Shown: in pieces, positions 36,498-46,466 of the stretch
Layout of the letters: each line of letters begins with the position of its first letter
Position numbering within the stretch: the first letter of the stretch is position 1
From: DASQZK01 sp963764345
GTDB lineage: Bacteria > Bacteroidota > Bacteroidia > Bacteroidales > GCA-2748055
DNA: 64,000 nt
Assembly: GCA_963764345.1 (NCBI GenBank)
Contig: CAVXSF010000009.1
Span: 372,001 to 436,000, forward strand
Direction: 5' to 3'
Notes under the pieces: model-generated
What the model was told of the DNA's origin: nothing
The model's database searches: none
The model's input: the letters and a program-made list of their open reading frames with translations, nothing else
Position numbers and translations under genes: made by a program

Positions 36498-37925
36498 CTA
36501 TTTGGGCAGAATAGTAACGATCACTCTTTTATAGCTTGATAATGGAGGTGTTCCCTTATCCGTCACTCTTAAAATAAAATGGGCGGTTTCCTCCTTTTCT
36601 ACTTCCGGGGCTACTACATAGATCCCGTGGGAATTTTCCGGTGAAGAAATTTTTACCGGCTTTTTATAGGTGCCCGCTTCCGGATAGTTGAACCAAAGGA
36701 AACTGAAACTATCTCCATCAGGATCAGTAGTATCAAAAGCATCGAGACCAAAGCCCTCACCCGACCTGACCGTGATATGCTCAGGAACGCCAAGTACCGG
36801 TACAGGGGGATGATTGGCTTCTTTGTAAGATTTTGTACACCAGTCCATCCGTGCGGCAAAGTCATTTTGAAAATCATCTCTCCAGCGCCAGAGACTTACC
36901 TTATTACCGTTGAACGTTTTATTACCGGCTTTAACTGCACGTCCATAATCACTAAAGACAAAGGGGGTATAACTGTCCGATGCATTAGACCAAATTTTCC
37001 GGGTTTCAGGTTCAAAAGGAACGCCTGAGCCACCTTTCTTCTCTGTTGCAAAATCAGGTTTGTATAATTCATAACGGCCTCCCCAGCCTCCCCAGTCGGG
37101 ATGCTCCGGATTATTTAATCCATTGGGAATCAAAGACAGCCATGAAGGGGTATCCCCTTCCATTCCCCAGGAAACATCCGGATAGGATTCTCCAAGGGGA
37201 CCATGGCCCTGCTGAATATTATCGGCCAGCCAGGTATTGCTGATTTCTTCGTTATCCATATCATCTACGAAACTGTTAATGGCATTCCAGGTGGCGCTGC
37301 CATAATCATCTCCCGGACTGACTATATAAAATAAACCGGGGAAATTATTCCGGATCCATATCCCGCTGTCGTCCTGATCGGATATGGCATATACCCGCAG
37401 TTTAGAAATTAATTTTTCAGCTTCCGATTTCGTTTTTGTATTTTTAATTTTATACAAGGCCTGGGCCAGAGTATTCGTTCCACCCCATACACAGATCCAC
37501 AACGGGCGTTCATCATCTTTTTCCAGAATTTTTATGATCCAGTCGGAACCTTCGGAATCTTTTCCTTTGCCAACGCCCGACATTCCGTATTCCGGCAAAC
37601 CCTGTTTCACTTTTCCCAGAAGTGTTTCTGCATCCGGGAAATCCGGATCATGCAGCTTCAGGTTCGGTTGTACCTTTCCATAGGCCCTGATTATTCTCTT
37701 GATGGATTCGGGCGCAACACTCGTCTTTTTCCAGACGGATGTCGTAGCAATCAATCCTTCTATATCTATCTTGTCAGTATATAGCATCAGCCTGACGAAC
37801 GATTGTGTATCGTCCGGGTCCGCTTCAATATCCGATAATATGACTGCCCTGCTTTTCTGGTTTGCCTGACCAAAAAGCGAACTAAGTGTTAAAGAAAATA
37901 GTGCATAAATGAAGATGGTTCTCAT
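36498..37925 (-). CDS. Secreted DUF1593 (nucleoside hydrolase-like, Sde182-type) protein
   Basis: A 475-residue exported protein (signal MRTIFIYALFSLTLSSLFGQ). The N-terminal domain is nucleoside hydrolase-like: RAVILSDIEADPDDTQSFVR has the Asp-rich metal site, then EGLIATTSVWKK and WICVWGGTNTLAQAL. The C-terminal beta domain (from HPPVPVLGVPEHITVRSGEG) resembles the Ig-like region of the cellulose-binding Sde182 family. Function is unproven; the family is linked to polysaccharide use. Located between a GH39 gene and a glycosidase-like gene, it is probably part of the same carbohydrate-use block. Confidence 0.82.
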   Translation of the reverse strand: MRTIFIYALFSLTLSSLFGQANQKSRAVILSDIEADPDDTQSFVRLMLYTDKIDIEGLIATTSVWKKTSVAPESIKRIIRAYGKVQPNLKLHDPDFPDAETLLGKVKQGLPEYGMSGVGKGKDSEGSDWIIKILEKDDERPLWICVWGGTNTLAQALYKIKNTKTKSEAEKLISKLRVYAISDQDDSGIWIRNNFPGLFYIVSPGDDYGSATWNAINSFVDDMDNEEISNTWLADNIQQGHGPLGESYPDVSWGMEGDTPSWLSLIPNGLNNPEHPDWGGWGGRYELYKPDFATEKKGGSGVPFEPETRKIWSNASDSYTPFVFSDYGRAVKAGNKTFNGNKVSLWRWRDDFQNDFAARMDWCTKSYKEANHPPVPVLGVPEHITVRSGEGFGLDAFDTTDPDGDSFSFLWFNYPEAGTYKKPVKISSPENSHGIYVVAPEVEKEETAHFILRVTDKGTPPLSSYKRVIVTILPK

Positions 37926-38010
37926 CGTAAATGATTAAAGGTTATGCAGATGATATAAATATATCATTTATAATTCTACTTTGACAATCAAAAAAACTAT
38001 TAATTTCCCC

Positions 38011-39977
38011 TTATTCCGTGATATAATCGTTGGCCTTTACGGTTTTCCCGTTAATGGTAAAGTCCTCCCCGCCAAAATTCACGATGGCTTTATGTCCGTT
38101 GGCATAAACCAGTTCTTCTACCAGAAAGCTCTCATCGAGAAAACGATGGGAAAGAAGTTCCGAAGTGGCGATCTTCCCGTGCCATTCATCCACATGGAAC
38201 GAGTTTTTAAATGGTTCGAGCATGGTATTGTTCCATTTTTCCATCCAGCAACCAACGGTAACAAAAGAACCATTGGCTATTTTATTTAAGTACCGGTTAT
38301 TAATGGCCTTGTCCTTTCCCGTTGTATCGACGGGTGAGCTGACATTGATCAGGCAACTGTCGCCGAATACAAGCTGGAAAAGCGGGATGCTCTCGCCCTG
38401 GATGCGTTCGAAATGATGTATATTTCCGTACGCACCATACATCACAGTGATCTCGCTGATATTTTCACTGCCCATGGCGATCCCGTTGTCATACAAGAAT
38501 TTGATGATCTCCTGCCGCTGGTTAAAATCCTGCTCACGTGTCTGGGTATTTCCTTTTTCGAAACTCTGGTACAGCTCCATGGTGGTCAGGGTATCGATAT
38601 ACATGGAACGAGATTCAGGGTTTTCAGATGTTCCCAGTTACGTTTCAGGTAGCCCAGGCTGTTCCGGCTGTTTAAGATATAGCACTGCCGGGCCGACCAG
38701 ATGCCGCCGGTCATATATTGTCCGTTGGGACGGACAATAACGCCCCCGGGGAAACTGGGATTATCTTCATAAATATCGAGGTAATTATCGTGAATGGACG
38801 AAATAATAGTATCCTCCGGAATGGTCAACAGGTCTTTAAATTCCTCAATGTGTACCGAGGGCTTTTTCGGGGGGCCACACATCGGGGTGTGAATGGTCGT
38901 ATCCGCCGTTCAGCCAGCCCTGGTAATTAAAGATCCCTTTCTTCATCCCGGCCTGGATATACAACTGTTGTATCTTTTTTGCATCTGCAAAATTGTTGTA
39001 CACCTTAACCTTGTTAAGTGTCTTTTCAAGTTCTTCAGTGATCGGGGTCAGGTTGTTCTCATGATCGAACCGGGTACTTTTCCCGTAAGCGAGGAACAGG
39101 CCTACAATACGCCCGCCGATCAGGTCATTTAACTGAGGCAGATCTTTGATTTTATCCTTTAAACTCTGAAACAGGCCGTGATCCTTAGCCCATTTCCTGA
39201 ACCTTTTAGCCTGCCCCACGTAGCCGTTCCCGGTAAAACAATAGCGTACGGAACGCGGAGTCCATTTATCCAGACTTTTCAGCCAGCCCGCAGTAACGGT
39301 AAGGGAAATTTTCATTAAAATGGAATCTGCCCATCCATCTTCGAGGATGCACATCCAGCCGTTCTGTTCCTGCAGTCCGCCGAACCAGCGCATGCTGATG
39401 TGCTGATGGAGTTTATAGATCGTCCGCGTCCAGTAGCTGTCAGGTTCCTTAAACCATCTGCCGGTATGATGAGGAATTAAAATACTATCTGAAAACAGTG
39501 GCGGCGGGAAAAACAGGCTGGGGATGCTGTCATCAATCTCCACGATCTTCACCACCATTTCATCGTTCTGAAGCTGATAATTTACCACAAATCCGCCCAT
39601 ATTTTCTTTTTGACGTCCAATGAGCGTGTAGCGGATGTTATCTCCGGTTTTTGTGCCGGCAAAACGTCCCGGGTATTCTTCGCAAATGAGCGGTCGGTCC
39701 GGTTGAAAACATAGCCATTGTCAATGGGCCCTTCTTCCTGCATCGCCACCGGCCCTGAGACCCAGGACTGGTTCCTTTTTTTGTCGGTAATTTCCATTGA
39801 GGCATCATTGTAAATGCGCACTTTCAGAAAATCGTTTTCCAGTTGCTGCAGGACTTCCCTGTCCGGATAGATGGTGAGCATCTCTCGTACAGCGGTCTCG
39901 TCATTTCCAAATACTTTACTGAAGGGTAATACCGTTGCTGCGAGCACGGTGGAGTTAATAAAATTTCTGCGGTTCAT
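38011..39977 (-). CDS. Secreted glycosidase-like protein (possibly GH101/DUF5696-like), three frameshifts
   Basis: The N-terminus MNRRNFINSTVLAATVLPFS is a Tat-like signal. Four blocks follow in different frames: 39582-39977; 38845-39600 (HQHISMRWFGGLQEQNGWMC, MKKGIFNYQGWLNGGYDHSH); 38586-38882; and 38011-38604 (GNIHHFERIQGESIPLFQLV). The second break disappears if the A5 run (plus-strand T at 38863-38867) loses one base, joining WPPEK to PSVHIEEF; the others are near 39668 and 38610. Corrected length is about 650 residues. The domain resembles large endo-alpha-N-acetylgalactosaminidase-like or DUF5696 proteins, but I cannot assign a family with certainty. Confidence 0.55.
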
Positions 39978-40260
39978 GGTTGAACGTTTAAATCATTGAT
40001 GTTATTGATGCCTGACCGGTTGAATTTTACCTGGTTAAAAATTTTGTCTCAGCGAACAGAACCGTTCCAATGTTGTTGGTCGGTTTTTTGTCATAAGACC
40101 GTTATAACGACGGTAATTATTGAATGTTTGACATTATTTATTGTCGTAATTTTTTGTCGCAGGAGACTGTTTAAAAGTTCTATTCTGAAGAACTCAGGTT
40201 ACAAAGTACACCCTTCGGCTTCGCTCAGGTACCGTTAGATTTATCTCTCAGATTCGATTA
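39978..40260. other. Gap upstream of the glycosidase-like gene
   Basis: About 280 bp without a gene. It should contain the promoter of the minus-strand gene; no clear TTTG/TAnnTTTG pair is seen. It leads directly into the hairpin element and heptamer array. Confidence 0.3.
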
Positions 40261-40269
40261 TTTCCGTGT

Positions 40270-40368
40270 TTTCCGGAGACGTGCATGATTGCGCGTCTCT
40301 ATGAAGAAAAAACATCATTTATACGTCTCCCACCTCCTTTTTCCTTTCGCCTTTTATTTTTCCTTTCT
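40270..40368. repeat. Hairpin-heptamer intergenic element, copy A
   Basis: Starts with a GAGACGTGCA/TGCGCGTCTC hairpin (loop TGAT), then an A-rich spacer, TATACGTCTCCCACCTCCTT and CCTTTCG-type units. Same order of parts as copies at 42680-43012 and 56070-56202. Confidence 0.75.
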
Positions 40369-40535
40369 CCTTTCTCAATCTCCATCTCCAATCTCCAATT
40401 TCTCCTTTCTCCAATCTCCAATCTCCCATTTTTCCTTTCTCCAATCTCCAATTTCTCCTTTCTCCAATCTCCAATCTCCAATTTCTCCTTTCTCCCTTCT
40501 CCAATCTCCAATCTCCAATCTCCAATTTTCCCAAA
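40369..40535. repeat. CTCCAAT heptamer array
   Basis: About 165 bp of CTCCAAT units interrupted by TTTCTCCTTT blocks, giving a higher-order pattern. It stays open in several frames on both strands only because it lacks stop triplets; the implied peptides (repeating GDWRLE-type) are artefacts. It lies downstream of hpt. Confidence 0.85.
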
Positions 40536-40602
40536 TGATTATTTTGAAACAGTCTCCACCTTCAATAAACAATGTCAAAAAACAACATCCAACGAAGCCA
40601 TT

Positions 40603-41139
40603 CTATACAACAACCGTATAAATATCCCGGTATTTCCTGCCGTAACCGTTGTAATCCAGACCATAACCGACGATAAAATCATTGGGGATGGTGAACCCCA
40701 CGTAATCCAGGTTCATATCTTTCTTAAAAGATTCGGGTTTGAAAAGTAGCGTAACAATTTTTATGGAGGCAGGCTGAAAACCGTCGAGCTGGCGCATGAT
40801 GTTTTCAAGGGTGATCCCGGTATCGACAATATCTTCCAGGATCACGACATGCTGACCTTTAATGTCCTGGTTGAGACCTATTAATTGTTTTACACTGCCG
40901 GAAGTGCTGGTTCCCTGGTATGAGGCAAGCTTCAGGAAGGTGATCTGGGCATCAAAATCAACCTGTTTAAACAGATCAGATGCAAACATGAAGGAGCCAT
41001 TGAGGATAGCGATAAAAACAGGATTTTTATCACCCATGTCAGCCGATAGTTGTTTGGCAAGTTCGGTAATCCGGGACTGTATTTTTTCGGAGGGGATGGA
41101 GATCTCAAACTCTTTGTCCAGAACTTTTATTTTTTTCAT
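40603..41139 (-). CDS. hpt: Hypoxanthine phosphoribosyltransferase
   Basis: Purine salvage enzyme producing IMP/GMP from hypoxanthine/guanine and PRPP. The 178-residue protein MKKIKVLDKEFEISIPSEKI carries FIAILNGSFMFASDLF, the PRPP motif VVILEDIVDTGITLENIM and FIVGYGLDYNGYGRKYRDIY at the C-terminus, all standard for Hpt. ATG 41139 is preferred over 41160, since relatives start at MKKIK. Together with adk and obg (now 6 kb away) it forms a set often adjacent in Bacteroidales. Confidence 0.93.
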   Translation of the reverse strand: MKKIKVLDKEFEISIPSEKIQSRITELAKQLSADMGDKNPVFIAILNGSFMFASDLFKQVDFDAQITFLKLASYQGTSTSGSVKQLIGLNQDIKGQHVVILEDIVDTGITLENIMRQLDGFQPASIKIVTLLFKPESFKKDMNLDYVGFTIPNDFIVGYGLDYNGYGRKYRDIYTVVV

Positions 41140-41301
41140 ACAGGGTGGAATTATTGCCACGAATTTAATACATATTCAACCTTCCGGCAAATCTGAGTGT
41201 TATCCTGAAGATAAACTTTTAATACCTTCCGTGAAAATTTTCGTAATATAGTAGCTGATTTTTTCGGAAAAATCACATTAATATACAAACCCACTAAAAA
41301 T

Positions 41302-41814
41302 ATGAACCCTAAAGTTAGCATCATCATGGGCAGCACATCCGATTTGCCGGTTATGGAGAAGGCTGCCAAAATTCTGGACGAGTTTGAGATTCCCTTCGAG
41401 ATCAATGCCCTCTCCGCACACCGTACTCCGGACCAGGCGGCTGATTTTGCAAAGAAAGCTTACGGCCGCGGTATCCGTGTGGTCATTGCCGGTGCCGGCG
41501 GCGCTGCCCATCTGCCGGGTGTGATCGCCGCCCTCACTCCCGTCCCTGTCATAGGTGTGCCCATCAAGGCTTCCATTTCCATTGACGGATGGGACAGCCT
41601 GCTGTCCATCGTCCAGATGCCTCCGGGCATTCCTGTCGCCACCGTTGGTCTCGATGGCGCCATGAACGCCGGGATACTGGCCGTCCAGATCCTGGCTGCC
41701 GGTGATCCTGATCTCATGAAAAAGGTTATGGCTTATAAGGAAACCCTTAAATCCAAGATCATCAAAGCCAATGAGGAACTGAAAGCGGTAAAATATCATT
41801 TCAAAACCAACTGA
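41302..41814 (+). CDS. purE: N5-carboxyaminoimidazole ribonucleotide mutase
   Basis: Purine biosynthesis step converting N5-CAIR to CAIR. The 170-residue protein has VSIIMGSTSDLPVMEKAAKI, EINALSAHRTPDQAADFAK, VIAGAGGAAHLPGVIAALT and the PVIGVPIK segment, with the catalytic His in the SAHRTP motif. Length fits class I PurE. It is divergent from hpt, so two purine genes share a 160-bp intergenic region that may be co-regulated. The next gene starts one base after the stop. Confidence 0.95.
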   Translation: MNPKVSIIMGSTSDLPVMEKAAKILDEFEIPFEINALSAHRTPDQAADFAKKAYGRGIRVVIAGAGGAAHLPGVIAALTPVPVIGVPIKASISIDGWDSLLSIVQMPPGIPVATVGLDGAMNAGILAVQILAAGDPDLMKKVMAYKETLKSKIIKANEELKAVKYHFKTN

Positions 41815-41815
41815 A

Positions 41816-42670
41816 TTGAAATACAAACCGGGATATACCCTCACCCGGACCGGGAGATTCTTTCTTCTCCCGGTTGCCCTTCTCATTTTAAGCACCACAC
41901 TGTCAGCACAGGAGATGATCCTGAACAACCCCATCGGCTCCCGGCCGGCCGCTCTGGCCAATGCTTACGTGATGGAATCGGATATATGGTCGGTACAGCA
42001 TAACCAGGCCGGGCTGGGCTTTTATCCCCATTTCGCCATCGGCTTTCACCACGAAAACAAGTACGTATTGAAGGAGTTTGCCATCCATGCCCTGGCCATT
42101 ACCTTACCCACCAAACCCGGGACCTTTGGCCTCTCCTACACCTACTACGGCTATTCCGTGCATAATGAGAGTAAAGTAGGCCTGGGTTTCGGCCGGCAGT
42201 TCGGGAACGGTTTTGCCGCCGGCATACAGATGAACCTCCATCATATTTACCAGCAGGATGAATATGGTAAACGTAACGCACTGACCGTTGAAGGCGGGAT
42301 CCAGTATAAACCGGCCGACAACCTGGTCATCGGCGCCCATGTCTTCAACCCGACGCGTGCCAAAATCTCCTTTATTCAGGATACCATAGAAACGACATTC
42401 AGCCTGGGAGCCGGCTACCGGCCGTTTAGCAAGTTCTTCATGGCCTTCGAAACACAGAAAGTCCTCGACAGGGAACTTTCCCTGAAAGGCGGCCTCGAAT
42501 ATGAAGCCTATGAAAATCTCTTCCTCCGTACCGGCATCTCCACAGCACCCCTCCAGAATACCTTCGGGTTCGGACTCCTGATCAAGAAGATCAATGTCGA
42601 TATAGCCTTCACCCACACGAGGATCCTTGGCTTCACCCCGCATTTTTCGTTTCAGATGCGGTTTGATTAG
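41816..42670 (+). CDS. Predicted outer-membrane beta-barrel protein
   Basis: A 284-residue exported protein with a signal peptide (FFLLPVALLILSTTLSAQ). MILNNPIGSRPAALANAYVM and SVQHNQAGLGFYPHFAIGFH resemble the start of Bacteroidetes barrel proteins of the PorV/PorQ/FadL-like kind (NPA(G/A)L-like motif). The remainder is alternating hydrophobic beta strands ending in an aromatic residue pair (SFQMRFD). It starts at TTG one base after purE; the first residues upstream of the signal helix are uncertain. No enzyme motif is seen; function unknown. Confidence 0.6.
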   Translation: MKYKPGYTLTRTGRFFLLPVALLILSTTLSAQEMILNNPIGSRPAALANAYVMESDIWSVQHNQAGLGFYPHFAIGFHHENKYVLKEFAIHALAITLPTKPGTFGLSYTYYGYSVHNESKVGLGFGRQFGNGFAAGIQMNLHHIYQQDEYGKRNALTVEGGIQYKPADNLVIGAHVFNPTRAKISFIQDTIETTFSLGAGYRPFSKFFMAFETQKVLDRELSLKGGLEYEAYENLFLRTGISTAPLQNTFGFGLLIKKINVDIAFTHTRILGFTPHFSFQMRFD

Positions 42671-42679
42671 GGAAGAGGT

Positions 42680-43012
42680 TTCCGGAGACGTGCATAATTG
42701 CGCGTCTCTACGAAATAGGACATCCTTTATACGTCTCCCTCCTCCTTTTTAATTTTTAATTTTTAATTTTTCCTTTCGCCTTTCGCCTTTCACCTTTCGC
42801 CCACAAATGACATTTCCGGGTTTCCCGGAGACGTGCATAATTGTGCGTCTCTACGATAAAAAAAACATCCTTTATACGTCTCCCTCCTCCTTTTTAATTT
42901 TTAATTTTTAATTTTTCCTTTCGCCTTTCGCCTTTCGCCTTTCGCCTTTCACCCAAATGATAATTTCCGGGGTGGTTCCCGGAGACGTGCATAATTGCGC
43001 GTCTCTACGCTG
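42680..43012. repeat. Three tandem hairpin-heptamer elements (copies B, C, D)
   Basis: Hairpins GAGACGTGCATAATTG(C/T)GCGTCTC start near 42684, 42828 and 42981, about 145-155 bp apart. B and C continue with ACATCCTTTATACGTCTCCC, TCCTCC, three AATTTTT units and four or five CCTTTCG units; D is only the hairpin. They fill the gap between two outer-membrane protein genes. Unit number differs between B and C, showing recent expansion or contraction. Confidence 0.85.
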
Positions 43013-43061
43013 ATTTTTCACCCCCTTTTCCTATTAAGGGTAAAAACTAAATCAACCTTCC

Positions 43062-45116
43062 ATGTTTCCAAAAACCGGAATCCTCCTAATGCTGCTGACA
43101 GGATGGACAATTATGACCTCCGCCCAGACCTCCGGACAAGACGATCCCCCCATGCCTGATATCACCCTGGAAGAGATCATGGAGGAAACAGATGACGAGA
43201 CGTATGCCGCACAGGTATATGAAGATTTGTTATTCCTGGCTTCCAACCCTCTCAACATCAATACCGCAACAGAAGAAGACCTGGCACGACTTTACTATCT
43301 GAATGACTTTCAGATCTTCAGCATCCTCGATTACCGGAAATCATACGGTGTCCTTCTCAGCCTCAGCGAGCTACAACTTATACCGGGACTCAGGGAAGAC
43401 CTGATCGGGCATATCCTGCCCTATGTCACGACAGGAAATCCTTCCCTGGTCCCGGTATATTCCGGCACCAAATCCTTTCATGCCCGTCAGAATATCCTCT
43501 TACGCACAAAATTCACATGGCCGGTCAGGGAAGGGTTTCGAAAGGATGCGGATTCTTCCCTGAGATTCCAGGGTCCGCCGGTATCCAGGCTCATCAGGTA
43601 CGAACTGAAAGCCGGGAAAGATCTCCGTGCAGGCTTTACCATGGAAAGTGATCCGGGTGAACCGCTAGCCTGGAACGACCTCCGCAGAGGTTTCGACTTC
43701 TCATCTGCCTTCTTCGAAATCCGCGACAAGGGGCCGCTGCAGGAACTCGTTGCAGGGGATTTCAGGTATGCTTCAGGGTGCGGACTGGTAGCCGGCACTG
43801 GCCGGAAGAGCAAGTCTTCGGAGGTCATCCTCAAACAGAAAAATTCCGGTGTCAGCAGGTCTGCCTCAGCCGCCGAATATGGGATCAACCGCGGACTGGC
43901 GGCCATGTTCACACATGGCAACTGGAATGCCAGGATGATGCTGTCAGCCGTTAAAACTTCGGCTAATACGGAAATGACGGGTGACAGCACCGAAGTGTTT
44001 ACCACTCTGAACCTCTCCGGACTTTTCCGCAATGAAAAGGAAACTGCCTTCAGGCACAACCTGGAAGAGAAACAGGCCGGGGCCGGTTTCGGCTACCGCA
44101 CCGGGAAGTTCTCCCTGGATTATAACATCATGGCGCAGTTTTTTGACAAAGCGTACCGGTACAGGATCAGGCCCGACCGGTTCTCTGACACCCGCGATGA
44201 GAAGGACTTTTATTGCCAGGCACTCGACTACACTGTTCGAAACAGCAGACTCCTGATCAACGGTGAAACGGCCCTCGACCGGCACGGTCACCCGGCCACA
44301 CTCAACACCTTCACAGCCTGGCTTCACCCGCTACTGACAATTTGTATGAGCTACCGGTACTACGATCCCGAATATGTCAGCCTGAATGCCTCAGCTTTCG
44401 CCGAATCGGATGTACGTAACGAGGAAGGCTTTTACCTCGGGATTGAAGCATACGCTTTCCCTTTCCTTAAAGTCAGTGCTTATCTCGACCAGTACCGTTT
44501 TCCCTGGCTGAAATATAACGGCATCTCCCCGGAGTGGGGTCATGATATGTTGATGAAATGTGAGTTCAAAGCCGGCAGGGATTTCAATGTTACCAGCCTG
44601 CTGAAGTACGAGGCAAAAGAGACCGGCGCCGTCAGGGATAAACCCGGCATCGGCGTTCCCGGTAACCGGAAGGATCTGAGATACATGGTGGAAGGCATTT
44701 ATGAGATGAATGAGACAATGCGTTTCCGCACAAAGGTCGATTACCGGTGGGCGGTGGTTCCCGGAGAGACAATGTCATACCACGGTATCTTCCTCTGCCA
44801 GGATATCGGCTGTCACTTTTTTAATGACCGGATCACGCTAAATGCACGGTATGCCCTCTTCGATTCCCCCGACTGGTCCACCCGCATCTATGCCTACGAG
44901 AACGATATCCTTTACAGCTTCTCCACGCCGGCTTTTTATCAAAAAGGCAGCAGGATGTATCTTTCCGGCCGCATTAAATTGATAAAGCGGGTTGACCTGT
45001 GGTTTAAATACGGTGTCACCCGTTACACTGCACCATATACTTCGGGCACCGGTGCTGATAAACGGGCGGGGGCGGTTTACAGGGACCTTGGGTTGGAGAT
45101 GGTGGTGAGGCTGTGA
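43062..45116 (+). CDS. Helix-hairpin-helix domain protein with outer-membrane barrel-like region
   Basis: A 684-residue exported protein (signal TGILLMLLTGWTIMTSAQ). Residues about 60-125 form tandem helix-hairpin-helix motifs of ComEA type (NPLNINTATEEDLARLYYLN, SILDYRKSYG, LSELQLIPGLREDLIGHILP). The long C-terminal region is rich in alternating aromatic and charged residues with many strand-like segments and ends in LGLEMVVRL, suggesting a beta-barrel. This architecture is widespread in Bacteroidota but uncharacterised; roles in DNA binding or uptake at the cell surface are only conjecture. Confidence 0.7.
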   Translation: MFPKTGILLMLLTGWTIMTSAQTSGQDDPPMPDITLEEIMEETDDETYAAQVYEDLLFLASNPLNINTATEEDLARLYYLNDFQIFSILDYRKSYGVLLSLSELQLIPGLREDLIGHILPYVTTGNPSLVPVYSGTKSFHARQNILLRTKFTWPVREGFRKDADSSLRFQGPPVSRLIRYELKAGKDLRAGFTMESDPGEPLAWNDLRRGFDFSSAFFEIRDKGPLQELVAGDFRYASGCGLVAGTGRKSKSSEVILKQKNSGVSRSASAAEYGINRGLAAMFTHGNWNARMMLSAVKTSANTEMTGDSTEVFTTLNLSGLFRNEKETAFRHNLEEKQAGAGFGYRTGKFSLDYNIMAQFFDKAYRYRIRPDRFSDTRDEKDFYCQALDYTVRNSRLLINGETALDRHGHPATLNTFTAWLHPLLTICMSYRYYDPEYVSLNASAFAESDVRNEEGFYLGIEAYAFPFLKVSAYLDQYRFPWLKYNGISPEWGHDMLMKCEFKAGRDFNVTSLLKYEAKETGAVRDKPGIGVPGNRKDLRYMVEGIYEMNETMRFRTKVDYRWAVVPGETMSYHGIFLCQDIGCHFFNDRITLNARYALFDSPDWSTRIYAYENDILYSFSTPAFYQKGSRMYLSGRIKLIKRVDLWFKYGVTRYTAPYTSGTGADKRAGAVYRDLGLEMVVRL

Positions 45117-45319
45117 AAGAAACCACGACCTGCCATGGCGTTGAAATGACGAAATAGGGATTCATGTTAAATTCCGGGGGCGGGGGTATTTGGAAGGAAG
45201 AGGCAAAGCATGCCTTGCCTCTTCCCGGCGCGCTGAAGGGGTTGAATGTAAATACCAAATTAAATCCGTCGAAGGGGATTGGATGCCAATACAAAATTAA
45301 ATGCGTTGATGGGGGCTGG

Positions 45320-46258
45320 TTATTTCTTTGGCTGTTCCCGGTTCAATTGCCTTCCGATAAATGCCAGGATTTCCTGCATCGCCTCCTCCGCTTCTCTGAA
45401 CATAGGCGACAATAAAGGATAGCAATGCACCATATCTTTGCCGGCTTTAAAAGTAACCTCAACGCCTGCCGCCTTCGCTTTTTCATAAAACTGCCGGCCG
45501 TCGTCAAACAACTCGTCATCTTCACCCGAATTGATGAACAGGGGAGGCAGTCCTTTCAGATCTCCGTAAAGCGGGGAAATCTTCGGATTCCGGGGGTCAT
45601 TCGAGCCAGCGTAATAATGCCTGAAAACGTTCCATGAATTCAGTGGCGCCACCGACACCTTATTCTTCGTGCGGTATGAATCGCCCGAGCAGGTCAGATC
45701 TGTCCAGGGTGAGATGGCAACGGCAGCCTTTGGCAAGGGAAGCTTTTGTTCTTTCAGGGCAAGAAGGATGGCCAGGGTCAACCCGCCGCCGGCAGATTCC
45801 CCTGCCATAACAATGTTTTCAGGTGCATAGCCTTTTTCAAGCACAGTTTTGTATACAGCCACCGAATCATCCAGGGCCGCAGGGAAAGGATGTTCGGGGG
45901 CAAGACGGTACTCATAGTGCAGGGTGGTGACGTTCGTGTCACGTGCCAGCTTAGCCACAAACGCCCGGTGATCATGACACGATCCCGACACGTACCCGCC
46001 ACCGTGAACATAAAAGATCAGTTTTTCACGGTCCGTGCCGGCGGGAATAATCCATTCCGCCGGAATTCCGGCAAGCACTTCAGGACTGAACGATACCCCG
46101 GCAGGAATCTTCGCATACCGCTCTGCACCCTTCTCACAGGCTTCCCTGAAACCGGCAATGGATGTGTCAAAAGTGAAGGTCTCCTTCTTCAGCTTGCCTT
46201 TCAGTATATGCCGGTGGCGCATCAGGGCGGTAAATACTCTGGCTTTAGTAGTTGTCAT
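45320..46258 (-). CDS. Alpha/beta hydrolase, HSL-type esterase
   Basis: A 312-residue esterase/lipase of the hormone-sensitive lipase family. The oxyanion motif YVHGGGYVSG (about 83-92), nucleophile Ser155 in MAGESAGGGL, the catalytic Asp region NSGEDDELFDDG and His in KDMVHCYPLL are all present, in the usual spacing. RLAPEHPFPAALDD is another family block. No signal peptide is obvious, so it is cytoplasmic and acts on short-chain esters; the natural substrate is unknown. It stands alone on the minus strand. Confidence 0.88.
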   Translation of the reverse strand: MTTTKARVFTALMRHRHILKGKLKKETFTFDTSIAGFREACEKGAERYAKIPAGVSFSPEVLAGIPAEWIIPAGTDREKLIFYVHGGGYVSGSCHDHRAFVAKLARDTNVTTLHYEYRLAPEHPFPAALDDSVAVYKTVLEKGYAPENIVMAGESAGGGLTLAILLALKEQKLPLPKAAVAISPWTDLTCSGDSYRTKNKVSVAPLNSWNVFRHYYAGSNDPRNPKISPLYGDLKGLPPLFINSGEDDELFDDGRQFYEKAKAAGVEVTFKAGKDMVHCYPLLSPMFREAEEAMQEILAFIGRQLNREQPKK

Positions 46259-46466
46259 TTTTCTGTGAAAGTATCTGGCTGCAAAATTCCGGAAAAGAAA
46301 ACGGGTATCACTTCACTTAGGTTAACTTTTTCGTTTTTCATGCATTTTCAATCCATGCTCTCATAGATTCTTCTAAAAAATCTTTGCCCTTTTTAAATGG
46401 TCCAAACGCTCCGAATTTTAAATTTTCAGACAACTATTTACCTTAAGTCATTTACCGGCTTATCCT

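Noticed and set aside
40285..40749. Long open frames on both strands translating to repeated GDWRLE- or SPISNF-type peptides
   Set aside because: They lie over the CTCCAAT heptamer array and are open only because the repeat lacks stop triplets; no start signal or conserved domain.
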